Below, piece after piece: positions 40,287 to 47,424 of a stretch of DNA of 64,000 nt. The notes below the pieces were generated by a model. That model was not told where the DNA came from. It saw nothing but the letters and a program-made list of their open reading frames with translations, and made no database searches. Position 1 is the first letter of the stretch, and each line of letters begins with the position of its first letter. A program made the position numbers and the translations under genes. This DNA comes from Chryseobacterium viscerum (GTDB taxonomy: Bacteria > Bacteroidota > Bacteroidia > Flavobacteriales > Weeksellaceae). The stretch spans positions 558,001 through 622,000 of the forward strand of contig NZ_PPEG02000001.1 of assembly GCF_002899945.2 (NCBI RefSeq). The letters run 5' to 3'.

Positions 40287-41183
40287 ATGAAAAAGGACGA
40301 TATTCTACATCTTGAGAAACTCATGAATTTCTTAAGCCGGCAGTTTTTAAAGAAAAACCATTGGGAAGATGTTACCAAAACTGAATGGTCTTATGTCTGT
40401 GCCGAGCTGAATGATCTCATTATCAATGATCTTTCAGAAAAAGGAATAAAAAAAGATCCTGATCTTCTGGGAACCAATTACCTTTATGAACACCTGATCA
40501 TCAATAAACTGAAAAAATTCAGGCAGAATGAAAATGCTTTTCTGAGCAGACCCAATCTTGCCAAACTAAGTCAGATTGTCAAGGTTTTGGGATATTCCAA
40601 TTATATAGATTTCATTAATTCTAATACGGAATCATTCAATTTCAATGATCTCAGAATTGATATGAATAATATTAATCAGAATACCGCTCTTTTAGACCGT
40701 TTAGTGGGCTGCTGGTATTCATACAACAGAAACCTACCCGACAACCCTTTGCTGGCAAAAGAAGACAGGATATGGCGTTCTGCAATGGAAATTTATAAGT
40801 CTGAAACAACCGGAGAGTATTTTATTGAAAGAAGCGGTGGTGACCAGCATAAGTATTTTGGTAAGGTAACGGCATATTCTGATTATGTTTTTATCATCAT
40901 GAACAGCAATACTTTTATCCGTCAGAGACATTTTATTTCAAGAATAAAAGACATTAAAGAAAAACTTAAGAACCCAGACTATAAACTCCACGAAATCCAC
41001 TTTATAAGCACCTGTATAAGTTTCAATCAGGAACCGATTGCCCTGTTTGAAATCTTCCGAAAAGCAGACAGAAAAAACTTTATTTCAGATTCTATCAGCT
41101 TCCCGATTGACAGTGACGAAATTCCTGAATCGATCATTAAACAGCTTGAAGACACTGAATCTAACAGAATAGATTACAGATAA
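40287..41183 (+). CDS. Protein of unknown function
   Basis: A 298-residue soluble protein. The N-terminal 110 residues are helical with a pattern like a small DNA- or protein-binding bundle (LEKLMNFLSRQFLKKN, KTEWSYVCAELNDLIINDLSEKG, PNLAKLSQIVKVLGYSNYIDF). The second part (about 130-260) is beta-rich (GEYFIERSGGDQHKYFGKVTAYSDYVFIIM). Such a plan resembles flavobacterial regulators with a C-terminal sensor, but I recognise no named domain. It is divergent from the flotillin-like gene, 112 bases apart, so the two may be co-regulated. No signal peptide. Confidence 0.72.
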   Translation: MKKDDILHLEKLMNFLSRQFLKKNHWEDVTKTEWSYVCAELNDLIINDLSEKGIKKDPDLLGTNYLYEHLIINKLKKFRQNENAFLSRPNLAKLSQIVKVLGYSNYIDFINSNTESFNFNDLRIDMNNINQNTALLDRLVGCWYSYNRNLPDNPLLAKEDRIWRSAMEIYKSETTGEYFIERSGGDQHKYFGKVTAYSDYVFIIMNSNTFIRQRHFISRIKDIKEKLKNPDYKLHEIHFISTCISFNQEPIALFEIFRKADRKNFISDSISFPIDSDEIPESIIKQLEDTESNRIDYR

Positions 41184-41300
41184 TTAAGAATTAAAAAAGA
41201 CCTTAGCTTTTTTTTGAAAACTGCTGCAACGGATTTCGAAATTTCATCTCACTGGATCAATAACAATAAGAAACATCATTATCAATTCATATATACACCT

Positions 41301-41324
41301 CCCCGGAACAAAACTGCTCCGGGG
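41301..41324. repeat. Small GC-rich hairpin
   Basis: CCCCGGA (41301-41307) and TCCGGGG (41318-41324), loop of 10 bases, in the otherwise AT-rich 251-base gap between two plus-strand genes. No T-run follows, so it is a doubtful terminator; nothing else was seen in this gap. Confidence 0.45.
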
Positions 41325-41434
41325 ATTACCATTTCTCCTATGCCTCGAATATATTTAACCTTTAAAAATCAATACTTTACAGCAATATTTATCTAAATTG
41401 AAAGTTCTAATTAAGAATCCTCAATCCTCTTGCT

Positions 41435-42661
41435 ATGGAATATTATGAATTGTATGAAGTTTTGAAAAGTCATTTTGATTCCGGAAAAGCAATGATTGAA
41501 ATAAAGGAATTAAATGTTTGTATTGAATCGATATCTTTTGAGTCCAAGGCTTCTGAGCTTCTTTATAGTCCGGAACATCAACGTTGCAGCCAACACAATA
41601 AACAACTAGAAATCAACGAAAAAGAATACCATTTTCATGATCACCCAGCTGTAGACATCAACGATTTTGATATTGAATGCAATAAAAAGTTTGAATATTA
41701 TATCCTTAAGAGAGCTGATGTGGAAACAGCGAAAGGATGTATTTTTTTCTTCCATGGTTTGAATGAGAAGAAATGGGACAAATATTTACCCTGGGCCTAT
41801 GAATTGGCTCAAAAAACACATAAAGCCATCATCCTCTTTCCTATAGCCTTTCACATGGACCGGGCAGAACCGATCTGGAGTAACCGTCATCATATGATGG
41901 AAGTGGTAAGTTTTAGAAAGAAAAAATTTCCGGAAAATACGAATGACTCTTATGTGAATGCCGCGATAAGTTCCAGGCTGGAGGCTCATCCTCAGAGAAT
42001 TTTTTGGTCCGGGCTTCAGACTTACTCGGATATTACGGAGGTGGTAAAAGACATTAAAAACAATAAAATCGGGAGTATTTCTCCTGATGCAGGTCTGGAT
42101 TTATTTGGATATTCTATAGGATCTTTCCTTTCTATGATCATCAAAATGGCTGATCCCAATCATTATTTCACCCAATCCAAAGTTTTCTGTTTTTGTGGAG
42201 GAATGACGATAGACCGGATGTTTCCGATATCCAAATACATTATGGATACACAGGCTACCATTAAAATGCAGTCTGTCTTTACCGAACTGCTCAGCTCAGA
42301 TTTCAAATCGGATACCCGTCTGAAACATTATCAGAATGAAGGTTTACATCCTCAGGAAAGCTGGTTCAAAAAGATGCTCCGCTATAATTATTTTCAGAAG
42401 GAAAGGGAAGAAAGAATGTCTGAAATTCAGTCTCAGATAAAAGCATATGTCTTGGAAAAAGACAGTGTTGCTCCTCCGATGGAAGCTTTAAATACTTTAC
42501 AGGGAGGCTACCGGAATATTAATGTTGACGTTGAAATTAAAGATTTCCCGTATGAATATTCTCATATGGTTCCATTTCCTTTGACTCATAAGCACAAGAA
42601 AGAGGTTACGGAAGCCTTTCATCAGTTTATAAAATCTGCCAGCGATTTTTATAATTCTTAG
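41435..42661 (+). CDS. DUF6051-like alpha/beta-hydrolase-fold protein
   Basis: A 408-residue protein whose core is an alpha/beta hydrolase. Strand CIFFFHGLNEKKWDKYLPWAYEL is the oxyanion region, and the G-x-S-x-G nucleophile elbow is LFGYSIGSFLS with the catalytic Ser near residue 228. A His near the end (SHMVPFP or LTHKHKK) would complete the triad. The N-terminal 80 residues are a separate cap-like part. DUF6051 family proteins are uncharacterised; an esterase or lipase role is plausible. No signal peptide, so cytosolic. Single gene. Confidence 0.82.
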   Translation: MEYYELYEVLKSHFDSGKAMIEIKELNVCIESISFESKASELLYSPEHQRCSQHNKQLEINEKEYHFHDHPAVDINDFDIECNKKFEYYILKRADVETAKGCIFFFHGLNEKKWDKYLPWAYELAQKTHKAIILFPIAFHMDRAEPIWSNRHHMMEVVSFRKKKFPENTNDSYVNAAISSRLEAHPQRIFWSGLQTYSDITEVVKDIKNNKIGSISPDAGLDLFGYSIGSFLSMIIKMADPNHYFTQSKVFCFCGGMTIDRMFPISKYIMDTQATIKMQSVFTELLSSDFKSDTRLKHYQNEGLHPQESWFKKMLRYNYFQKEREERMSEIQSQIKAYVLEKDSVAPPMEALNTLQGGYRNINVDVEIKDFPYEYSHMVPFPLTHKHKKEVTEAFHQFIKSASDFYNS

Positions 42662-42771
42662 TTATTATTTATAAAAAAGAGACAGAAATAGTTTAAAAAT
42701 CAATAATATAAGATCCATGGTGTTTGTTTTTGGAGTGATGAGGAAGTATGGTCAAACATCTTCCTACTTTA

Positions 42772-43515
42772 TCAGCTGACTAACCAGTCTTTGAAATCTT
42801 TCACGCGGTCTCTGCTTACCGTAATTTCTTCTTCGGGCTGAAACTCCATATCCACTTTATAATAAGGCGAAGTATGGATGTTTTTGATGTAATCTGAGCT
42901 GATAATAAACTGTCTGTTGACACGGAAAAATTTCTTTTCATCCAGAACATCTTCCAACTCATCAAGGGTAAAATCTGACGGATATGTACGGTCTTCAGTC
43001 TGAAGATATACGATTTTATTCTCACTGAAAAAGCAGCTTATTTCCGGTGTCTGTATAATTTTAAGGTTGTACCCTATTTTAACCAAAACCCTAGAAAGGG
43101 TAGATTTTTCTTTCCTGATCAGCTGTTTGATATCCTGAGAGCCATTCGTGTCATTGGCAGGAATGAATGATTTAAATTTCTCCACCGCTCCTTCAAGATC
43201 TTCATCAAGAATAGGTTTTAAAAGATAATCAATGCTATTCAGCTTAAATGCTTTCAGCGTGTATTGGTCAAAAGCTGTCGTATAGATAATGAATCCTTTG
43301 GTAGGAATTTTTTCAAAGATATCGAAAGACAATCCGTCCCCCAGAACGATATCAGAAAAGATCAGCTGCGGGTGCTCGTTTTCAGAAAACCAGGCTACCC
43401 CTTCTTCTACTGATTCTATTTTGGTAACCACTTCAATTTCAGGAAATTTACTCAGCATTCTTTCTAATTTCCTTGAAGCGGGTTTTTCGTCTTCTATAAT
43501 GACAGTTTTGATCAT
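42772..43515 (-). CDS. LytTR family response regulator
   Basis: A 247-residue LytR/AlgR-type regulator. The receiver domain has the acidic pair Glu8-Asp9, phosphorylation Asp55 in LIFSDIVLGDG, the conserved Thr/Ser (TTAFD) and Lys100 (LLKP). The C-terminal LytTR DNA-binding domain (about 150-247) contains FFSENKIVYLQTEDRTY and FFRVNRQFIISSDYI, the usual strand pattern. It is the last gene of a set that begins with the 2TM-fused kinase, so the phosphate most likely comes from that kinase. Target genes are unknown; candidates are the locus itself. Confidence 0.94.
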   Translation of the reverse strand: MIKTVIIEDEKPASRKLERMLSKFPEIEVVTKIESVEEGVAWFSENEHPQLIFSDIVLGDGLSFDIFEKIPTKGFIIYTTAFDQYTLKAFKLNSIDYLLKPILDEDLEGAVEKFKSFIPANDTNGSQDIKQLIRKEKSTLSRVLVKIGYNLKIIQTPEISCFFSENKIVYLQTEDRTYPSDFTLDELEDVLDEKKFFRVNRQFIISSDYIKNIHTSPYYKVDMEFQPEEEITVSRDRVKDFKDWLVS

Positions 43516-43575
43516 CGATCTTTAATTTTGGGTTTTAGATTTTAGAAAATAAAGTTAGATAAAAGTGGGCAGATT

Positions 43576-43851
43576 TTAATATTTTATCGGCTTTTTCTCT
43601 TTTTCAAGCTCTTTTTCGATCATATTCCTTTCCCATTCAGAATCAAAAAGAAACAGTTTTGATGCTTTTATAAGGATGATAAATCCCCAGATCCCAAGGA
43701 TGGTATATCTGTCAAACAATTTGAAGCTGATAATCTTTTCGCCAAAAATATCATCGGGAATGATAAGAACAGCAAAAATTGCAAAAATGAAAAGGCTTTT
43801 ATAGAATCTTTTGATACTTCTTGTTCTTGTAGCGGCAGTTTCGTAATCCAT
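43576..43851 (-). CDS. 2TM-domain protein, divergent copy
   Basis: A 91-residue protein with two membrane helices (about 20-38 and 50-68). ATRTRSIKRFYKSLFIFAIFAVL keeps the 2TM entry pattern (R-x-x-x-x-x-F-Y-x-x-L) and the tail WERNMIEKELEKEKK keeps the W-E-x-x-x-I-x-x-E-L-E-K motif of the neighbouring copies, but the middle has lost the G-W-G-I-G motif. The 2TM domain is thought to be an accessory of LytS-type kinases. Member of the kinase/regulator operon. Confidence 0.82.
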   Translation of the reverse strand: MDYETAATRTRSIKRFYKSLFIFAIFAVLIIPDDIFGEKIISFKLFDRYTILGIWGFIILIKASKLFLFDSEWERNMIEKELEKEKKPIKY

Positions 43852-43882
43852 GATTGTATAGGTTTTTAGTTATTGTATTCGT

Positions 43883-44179
43883 TTATAATGTTTTTATTTT
43901 CCCTTTTTCTTCTTTCTCCATCAGTTCTTTTATTTTTCTCTCTTCCCAACCTTTTCCTATTCCGAATACCCCTACTGCATGAAATGCGATACCAATTCCC
44001 CAACCCAATGCCGGCCATAAAAACCATAGATATCCCGGAGCTGTCAAAAGATTTAATATGGCTAAAAAAGGAATCACCAGGCAATAAGAAGTAAGGTTTC
44101 CATAAAACTCTTTCAGTTCTCTTACTCTTCTTGAAGCTTTTCTGTAAGCAATCGTTTCTTTATTTGGTAAAATTTCCAT
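43883..44179 (-). CDS. 2TM-domain protein
   Basis: A 98-residue 2TM protein: RKASRRVRELKEFYGNLTSY (basic amphipathic helix), a first membrane helix CLVIPFLAILNLLT, then LWPALGWGIGIAFHAVGVFG and the tail WEERKIKELMEKEEKGK. It is clearly the same as the C-terminal part of the kinase at 45256-46569 (for example GWGIGxAxHA and the W-x-E-K/R-K-I-K/R-E motif). Likely sits in the inner membrane with that kinase and may modulate it, possibly by mixing with the fused copy. The 31-base gap to the next 2TM gene suggests one transcript. Confidence 0.9.
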   Translation of the reverse strand: MEILPNKETIAYRKASRRVRELKEFYGNLTSYCLVIPFLAILNLLTAPGYLWFLWPALGWGIGIAFHAVGVFGIGKGWEERKIKELMEKEEKGKIKTL

Positions 44180-44300
44180 AATGTCTTGTTTTAAAGGTTA
44201 ATTTGTTTTTCTTGAGTCAAAGGTAGGTCAGGAAAAAGCTCAAATCAATTTTATATTACTGAATGGTAGAAAATTCTATCCGAATGGTAAAAGCCTGTCA

Positions 44301-44870
44301 TTAATAGATAAACGGGATCAGTTTCTTTGTATTTTTCCTGTATTCTATGTATTCATCACCGAACTTTTCTACCAAAGCCTGCTCTTCGATTTTAATTCTA
44401 TAAGCAAAAGCTAAAAACGGAGGTACAAAAGCGAAGATTAATGACAGCCAGTTATTCAAATACAAACCAAGCCCAAGGGAAGTCAACAAAGAAAAGGCGT
44501 AGGAAGGGTGTCTCAGAAATTTATAAAAGCCTTCTTTTTTGATCTGATGATCCTGTCTGATGGTAACATCTACTGTAAAATATTTTCCCAATGATCTGAT
44601 GATCATGTATCTGACAATAATCCCGATCAGAATAAAAAGCTCTCCCAGATAAAGAATCCAGCTACCGTCCACGATCGGAAAATGAGTATACGTAGAGATG
44701 ATGATTGAGGTTGCAATAGAAAAAGGGATGGCCAGCCATAGAATATTCAAGGTCGATTTATCCTTGTTCTTTTGGTCCTCTTTGCCGGATTTCAGCATAT
44801 TTTTATAGAGAAATTCACTGAGAAACCAGGCTGCCATTGAAATGTAAAATAGCACGGATAAGGTATTCAT
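44301..44870 (-). CDS. Isoprenylcysteine carboxyl methyltransferase-like (ICMT family) membrane protein
   Basis: A 189-residue membrane protein with five or so hydrophobic helices and the methyltransferase end of the ICMT/PEMT-like family: GIIVRYMIIRSLGKYFTVDVTIRQDHQIKKEGFYKFLRHPSYAFSLL, with the diagnostic R-H-P-x-Y and, near the end, E-E-Q-A-L-x-x-x-F-G-x-E-Y-x-x-Y. These residues bind S-adenosylmethionine. Bacteria have no prenylated proteins in the usual sense, so the true substrate is probably a lipid or small molecule. It sits within the kinase/2TM locus, 74 bases from one 2TM gene and 121 from the next. Confidence 0.88.
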   Translation of the reverse strand: MNTLSVLFYISMAAWFLSEFLYKNMLKSGKEDQKNKDKSTLNILWLAIPFSIATSIIISTYTHFPIVDGSWILYLGELFILIGIIVRYMIIRSLGKYFTVDVTIRQDHQIKKEGFYKFLRHPSYAFSLLTSLGLGLYLNNWLSLIFAFVPPFLAFAYRIKIEEQALVEKFGDEYIEYRKNTKKLIPFIY

Positions 44871-44945
44871 TTTCAGTTTTTTTTAAGGTTAAAAGGGCAA
44901 AATTGCAAAGCAGCTTTATAAGGATTGACTTTTATGATTTTGTGT

Positions 44946-45251
44946 CTAATGATTTTTCTGTTTATCCATCAGCTCTTTAATCTTCTTATCTTCCCATTTT
45001 CTGATAAAATTAATCTGGGGTACAAAAACCGTAACGGCATGTGCCACAAGCCCGATTCCCCAGAAAGTGGCTGTAAAGAAGTTTTTAAACTGAAAATAAC
45101 TTTCACCGGGCTTCAGATGGTTATAATTATACAAAACGATCATTGCATTCACTGCCAAATAGGCAAATAGATGTCCGTAAAAGCCGCGTAGTTTTTCTAC
45201 CTGTCTTTTGGCGCGTTGATATTCAATATCATTTTCATCAAATGGTTCCAT
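44946..45251 (-). CDS. 2TM-domain protein
   Basis: A 101-residue 2TM protein: EYQRAKRQVEKLRGFYGHLFAYLAVNAMIV, then a short link (GESYFQFKN), FWGIGLVAHAVTVFVPQ and the tail FIRKWEDKKIKELMDKQK. It keeps the same G-I-G-x-x-x-H-A and K-W-x-x-x-K-I-K-E-L-M core as the neighbours. It starts 4 bases after the kinase gene stop, the tightest link in the locus, so it is surely cotranscribed with the kinase. Confidence 0.9.
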   Translation of the reverse strand: MEPFDENDIEYQRAKRQVEKLRGFYGHLFAYLAVNAMIVLYNYNHLKPGESYFQFKNFFTATFWGIGLVAHAVTVFVPQINFIRKWEDKKIKELMDKQKNH

Positions 45252-45255
45252 CGCT

Positions 45256-46569
45256 TTATTTTTTTTGTTTGTTCATTATTTCACGAATCTTTTTTTCCTG
45301 CCATGAATCTCCTACTCCAAACACCTGAAAGGCGTGGGAAGCGACCCCAATTCCCCATCCCAGAACTGGAAACCAGAACCATTGCGTTCTGCTGCTCGTG
45401 AAAAGATTGATAAAGATTAAAAAGGAGCAAACCGTACAGTATGAAATAAGGTTTTTATAAAACCCTTTAATCTCTTTCACCCTCTTCTGTGCTCTTTTGT
45501 AAGCGGCTGTTTCATCTTCAGGCTCTGAACTGGAAACATGAGGCTTAGCTAAAAGCATCGGAAGTTTCACTTTAAAATAATTTTCAGATTTTTCTATAAA
45601 TACATTCCGGTCCGTAAGCAGAGAATAACGCTGTACAATATTAGCAAGACCAATACCTGAGCTTTCTTTGATCTGTTCTCTCACCTGTAAGTTGTTCTCA
45701 ATACAAAGCGTATTGCCGTCTGAAAAAATTCTGATGATTAAAGGTTTCGCGGATGTAGCAAAATTATGCTTGATACAATTCTCCAACAGCAGCTGTAAAG
45801 CCAGCGGAACAACATATTTCTGATAGTCTTCCTTTGGAACATCAAACGTAAAACCTACGCTGTCTTCAAACCTGGTTTTTAACAGTTCACAGTATGTTTT
45901 GGCAAATTCTATTTCATCTTCCACCGTTACCAGCTCTTTATCTTTCTGTTCAAGTACATATCGGTAAATCTTTGACATTGAAGCGGTAAACTTCTGAGCC
46001 TGTAGTGGGTTTTCATCAATCAGAGAACTTAAGACATTCAGAGAATTGAAAAGGAAATGAGGATCCAGCTGATTCTTTAAACTTTCAAACTGTGCGTTTG
46101 CCGACTTAGCGATAAGCTTCTGCTCCACCACTTCTTTTCGGGAAGTCTTCTTCAGTTCTTCCATGAAACTTCTGGCATGAAGAAATGCTGATATCAACAG
46201 TGCAATATTGATCGTAAACCAGTTGAGGAAATTATATTTTCCCCAGAAAAACTCTTCTGTAGTCGCTGCTTTTTGAATGAGTACAAAATTGACGTAATTA
46301 CAAAAATAGACGAGTACAAAATTGGCTACAATAATAGAAATAATACTTATAACCGCTCTTTTAGTAGTAGCTTCAGACCATGGAATTCTTTTATTCAGAA
46401 AGCTATTCAGCATTCCGTTTCCTCCTCCCAATACAAAAGAATAAATAAAAGAGATAAGTATGGTATAAAAAAAGTTTTCAAAATTCTTTTCTTCTGTAAA
46501 AACAAAAAAGAAAAACATCGAGACTGTAAGCGATACCCAGAATAGTATGATAAAATTTTTCCGTTTCAT
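45256..46569 (-). CDS. LytS-type sensor histidine kinase with a C-terminal 2TM domain
   Basis: A 437-residue kinase; I place the start at MKRKNFIILF, which fits a membrane insertion, instead of an upstream frame. Four membrane helices (about 5-25, 38-60, 72-96, 115-133) form the sensor. The His_kinase domain has SLKNQLDPHFLFNSLNVLSS with the phosphorylated His at residue 171, and LLLENCIKHNF (N-box) and GIGLANIVQRY (G-box) of the ATPase. The last ~80 residues (about 355-437) are a 2TM domain fused after the ATPase, an arrangement known in Bacteroidota. The kinase starts the locus that ends in the LytTR regulator. Confidence 0.93.
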   Translation of the reverse strand: MKRKNFIILFWVSLTVSMFFFFVFTEEKNFENFFYTILISFIYSFVLGGGNGMLNSFLNKRIPWSEATTKRAVISIISIIVANFVLVYFCNYVNFVLIQKAATTEEFFWGKYNFLNWFTINIALLISAFLHARSFMEELKKTSRKEVVEQKLIAKSANAQFESLKNQLDPHFLFNSLNVLSSLIDENPLQAQKFTASMSKIYRYVLEQKDKELVTVEDEIEFAKTYCELLKTRFEDSVGFTFDVPKEDYQKYVVPLALQLLLENCIKHNFATSAKPLIIRIFSDGNTLCIENNLQVREQIKESSGIGLANIVQRYSLLTDRNVFIEKSENYFKVKLPMLLAKPHVSSSEPEDETAAYKRAQKRVKEIKGFYKNLISYCTVCSFLIFINLFTSSRTQWFWFPVLGWGIGVASHAFQVFGVGDSWQEKKIREIMNKQKK

Positions 46570-46660
46570 GATCTTTTTTCTTGACTCAAAATTAGCTTTT
46601 ATTAAAGGTATCAAAAATTAATTCTTACTGAGAGGCTTATTTTCTTCTCCGAATGGTATA

Positions 46661-46684
46661 AAAAAACCTTCACGAATGAAGGTT
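46661..46684 (-). terminator. Terminator of the TPR-like exported-protein gene
   Basis: On the minus strand AACCTTCA (46677-46684 complement) pairs with TGAAGGTT (46665-46672 complement) around a 4-base loop and is followed by six T. It lies 30 bases beyond the stop codon at 46714, and separates that gene from the kinase locus. Confidence 0.8.
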
Positions 46685-46713
46685 GATTTTGTATGTGAAA
46701 AGTAGAAATAGAA

Positions 46714-47373
46714 CTATTTCGCTTTTTCTACCGGAAGGCTAATGAAGTAATCTGCTTCTCCTTTCCCCCAATTAGGATCTAAAGCTGTTTTTGTTTTGTA
46801 AGCTTTAAATTTTGCCTGAGCATCTTTAAACATTTCCAATCCTTTAGTTTTACTTCCTCCGTACTGTTCAGGAGTAAAATAAATATCTTCTGCTTTGATA
46901 AGAGCAATTCTTGGATTCGCAGGCTCTAGTTTCTCTGCAATATTAAGTTCTTCAGCTGCTCTTGCACCGTCTGACATATATCGCTGTTGAGGATTTACCA
47001 TCATTCTAAGAGAATAAGACATTTTTCTCAACAGATGAATTTCTGCATTATCTGCTCCTGCAAGATTCTGAGCCATTGACAAATGTTTCTCAGCCTGGTC
47101 TGCAATACCATCCAGTTCCTGCATTTTTCCGTCTCTCATCAATGTTCTTCCTTTCTGAATATAAGAAAATGCTGCATAATAAGCCGGAAGCCATTTGGAG
47201 CTCTCTTTACTTCCTATTCTCTGGAAATCATTGGCCAGTGTTTGGAAATCTTCAGCTGTTTTGCAGGTTTCAATTTTGGCAATTTTCTCAGACATTATTT
47301 TGTCGTAATCGGCCTGTGCAAAAGCAGTTAAGCTCATAAAAGCTAAAGCAAAGCTTAAAAGGTATTTTTTCAT
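46714..47373 (-). CDS. Exported TPR-like helical protein
   Basis: A 219-residue protein with a signal peptide (MKKYLLSFALAFMSLTAFAQ). The mature part is all helix, with repeated ~35-residue pairs such as WLPAYYAAFSYIQKGRTLM, AEKHLSMAQNLAG, AEIHLLRKMSYSLRMM and ARAAEELNIAEKLEPANPRIALIKAEDIYF, a TPR-type superhelix. It probably mediates a protein contact in the periplasm. The gene follows a TonB-dependent receptor gene by 51 bases on the same strand, so it may help that receptor or simply share the transcript. Confidence 0.85.
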   Translation of the reverse strand: MKKYLLSFALAFMSLTAFAQADYDKIMSEKIAKIETCKTAEDFQTLANDFQRIGSKESSKWLPAYYAAFSYIQKGRTLMRDGKMQELDGIADQAEKHLSMAQNLAGADNAEIHLLRKMSYSLRMMVNPQQRYMSDGARAAEELNIAEKLEPANPRIALIKAEDIYFTPEQYGGSKTKGLEMFKDAQAKFKAYKTKTALDPNWGKGEADYFISLPVEKAK

Positions 47374-47424
47374 GATATCAAATTTTAAAAGTTAGTTATG
47401 TTTGTTTGTCCTAAGTTATGTTTT

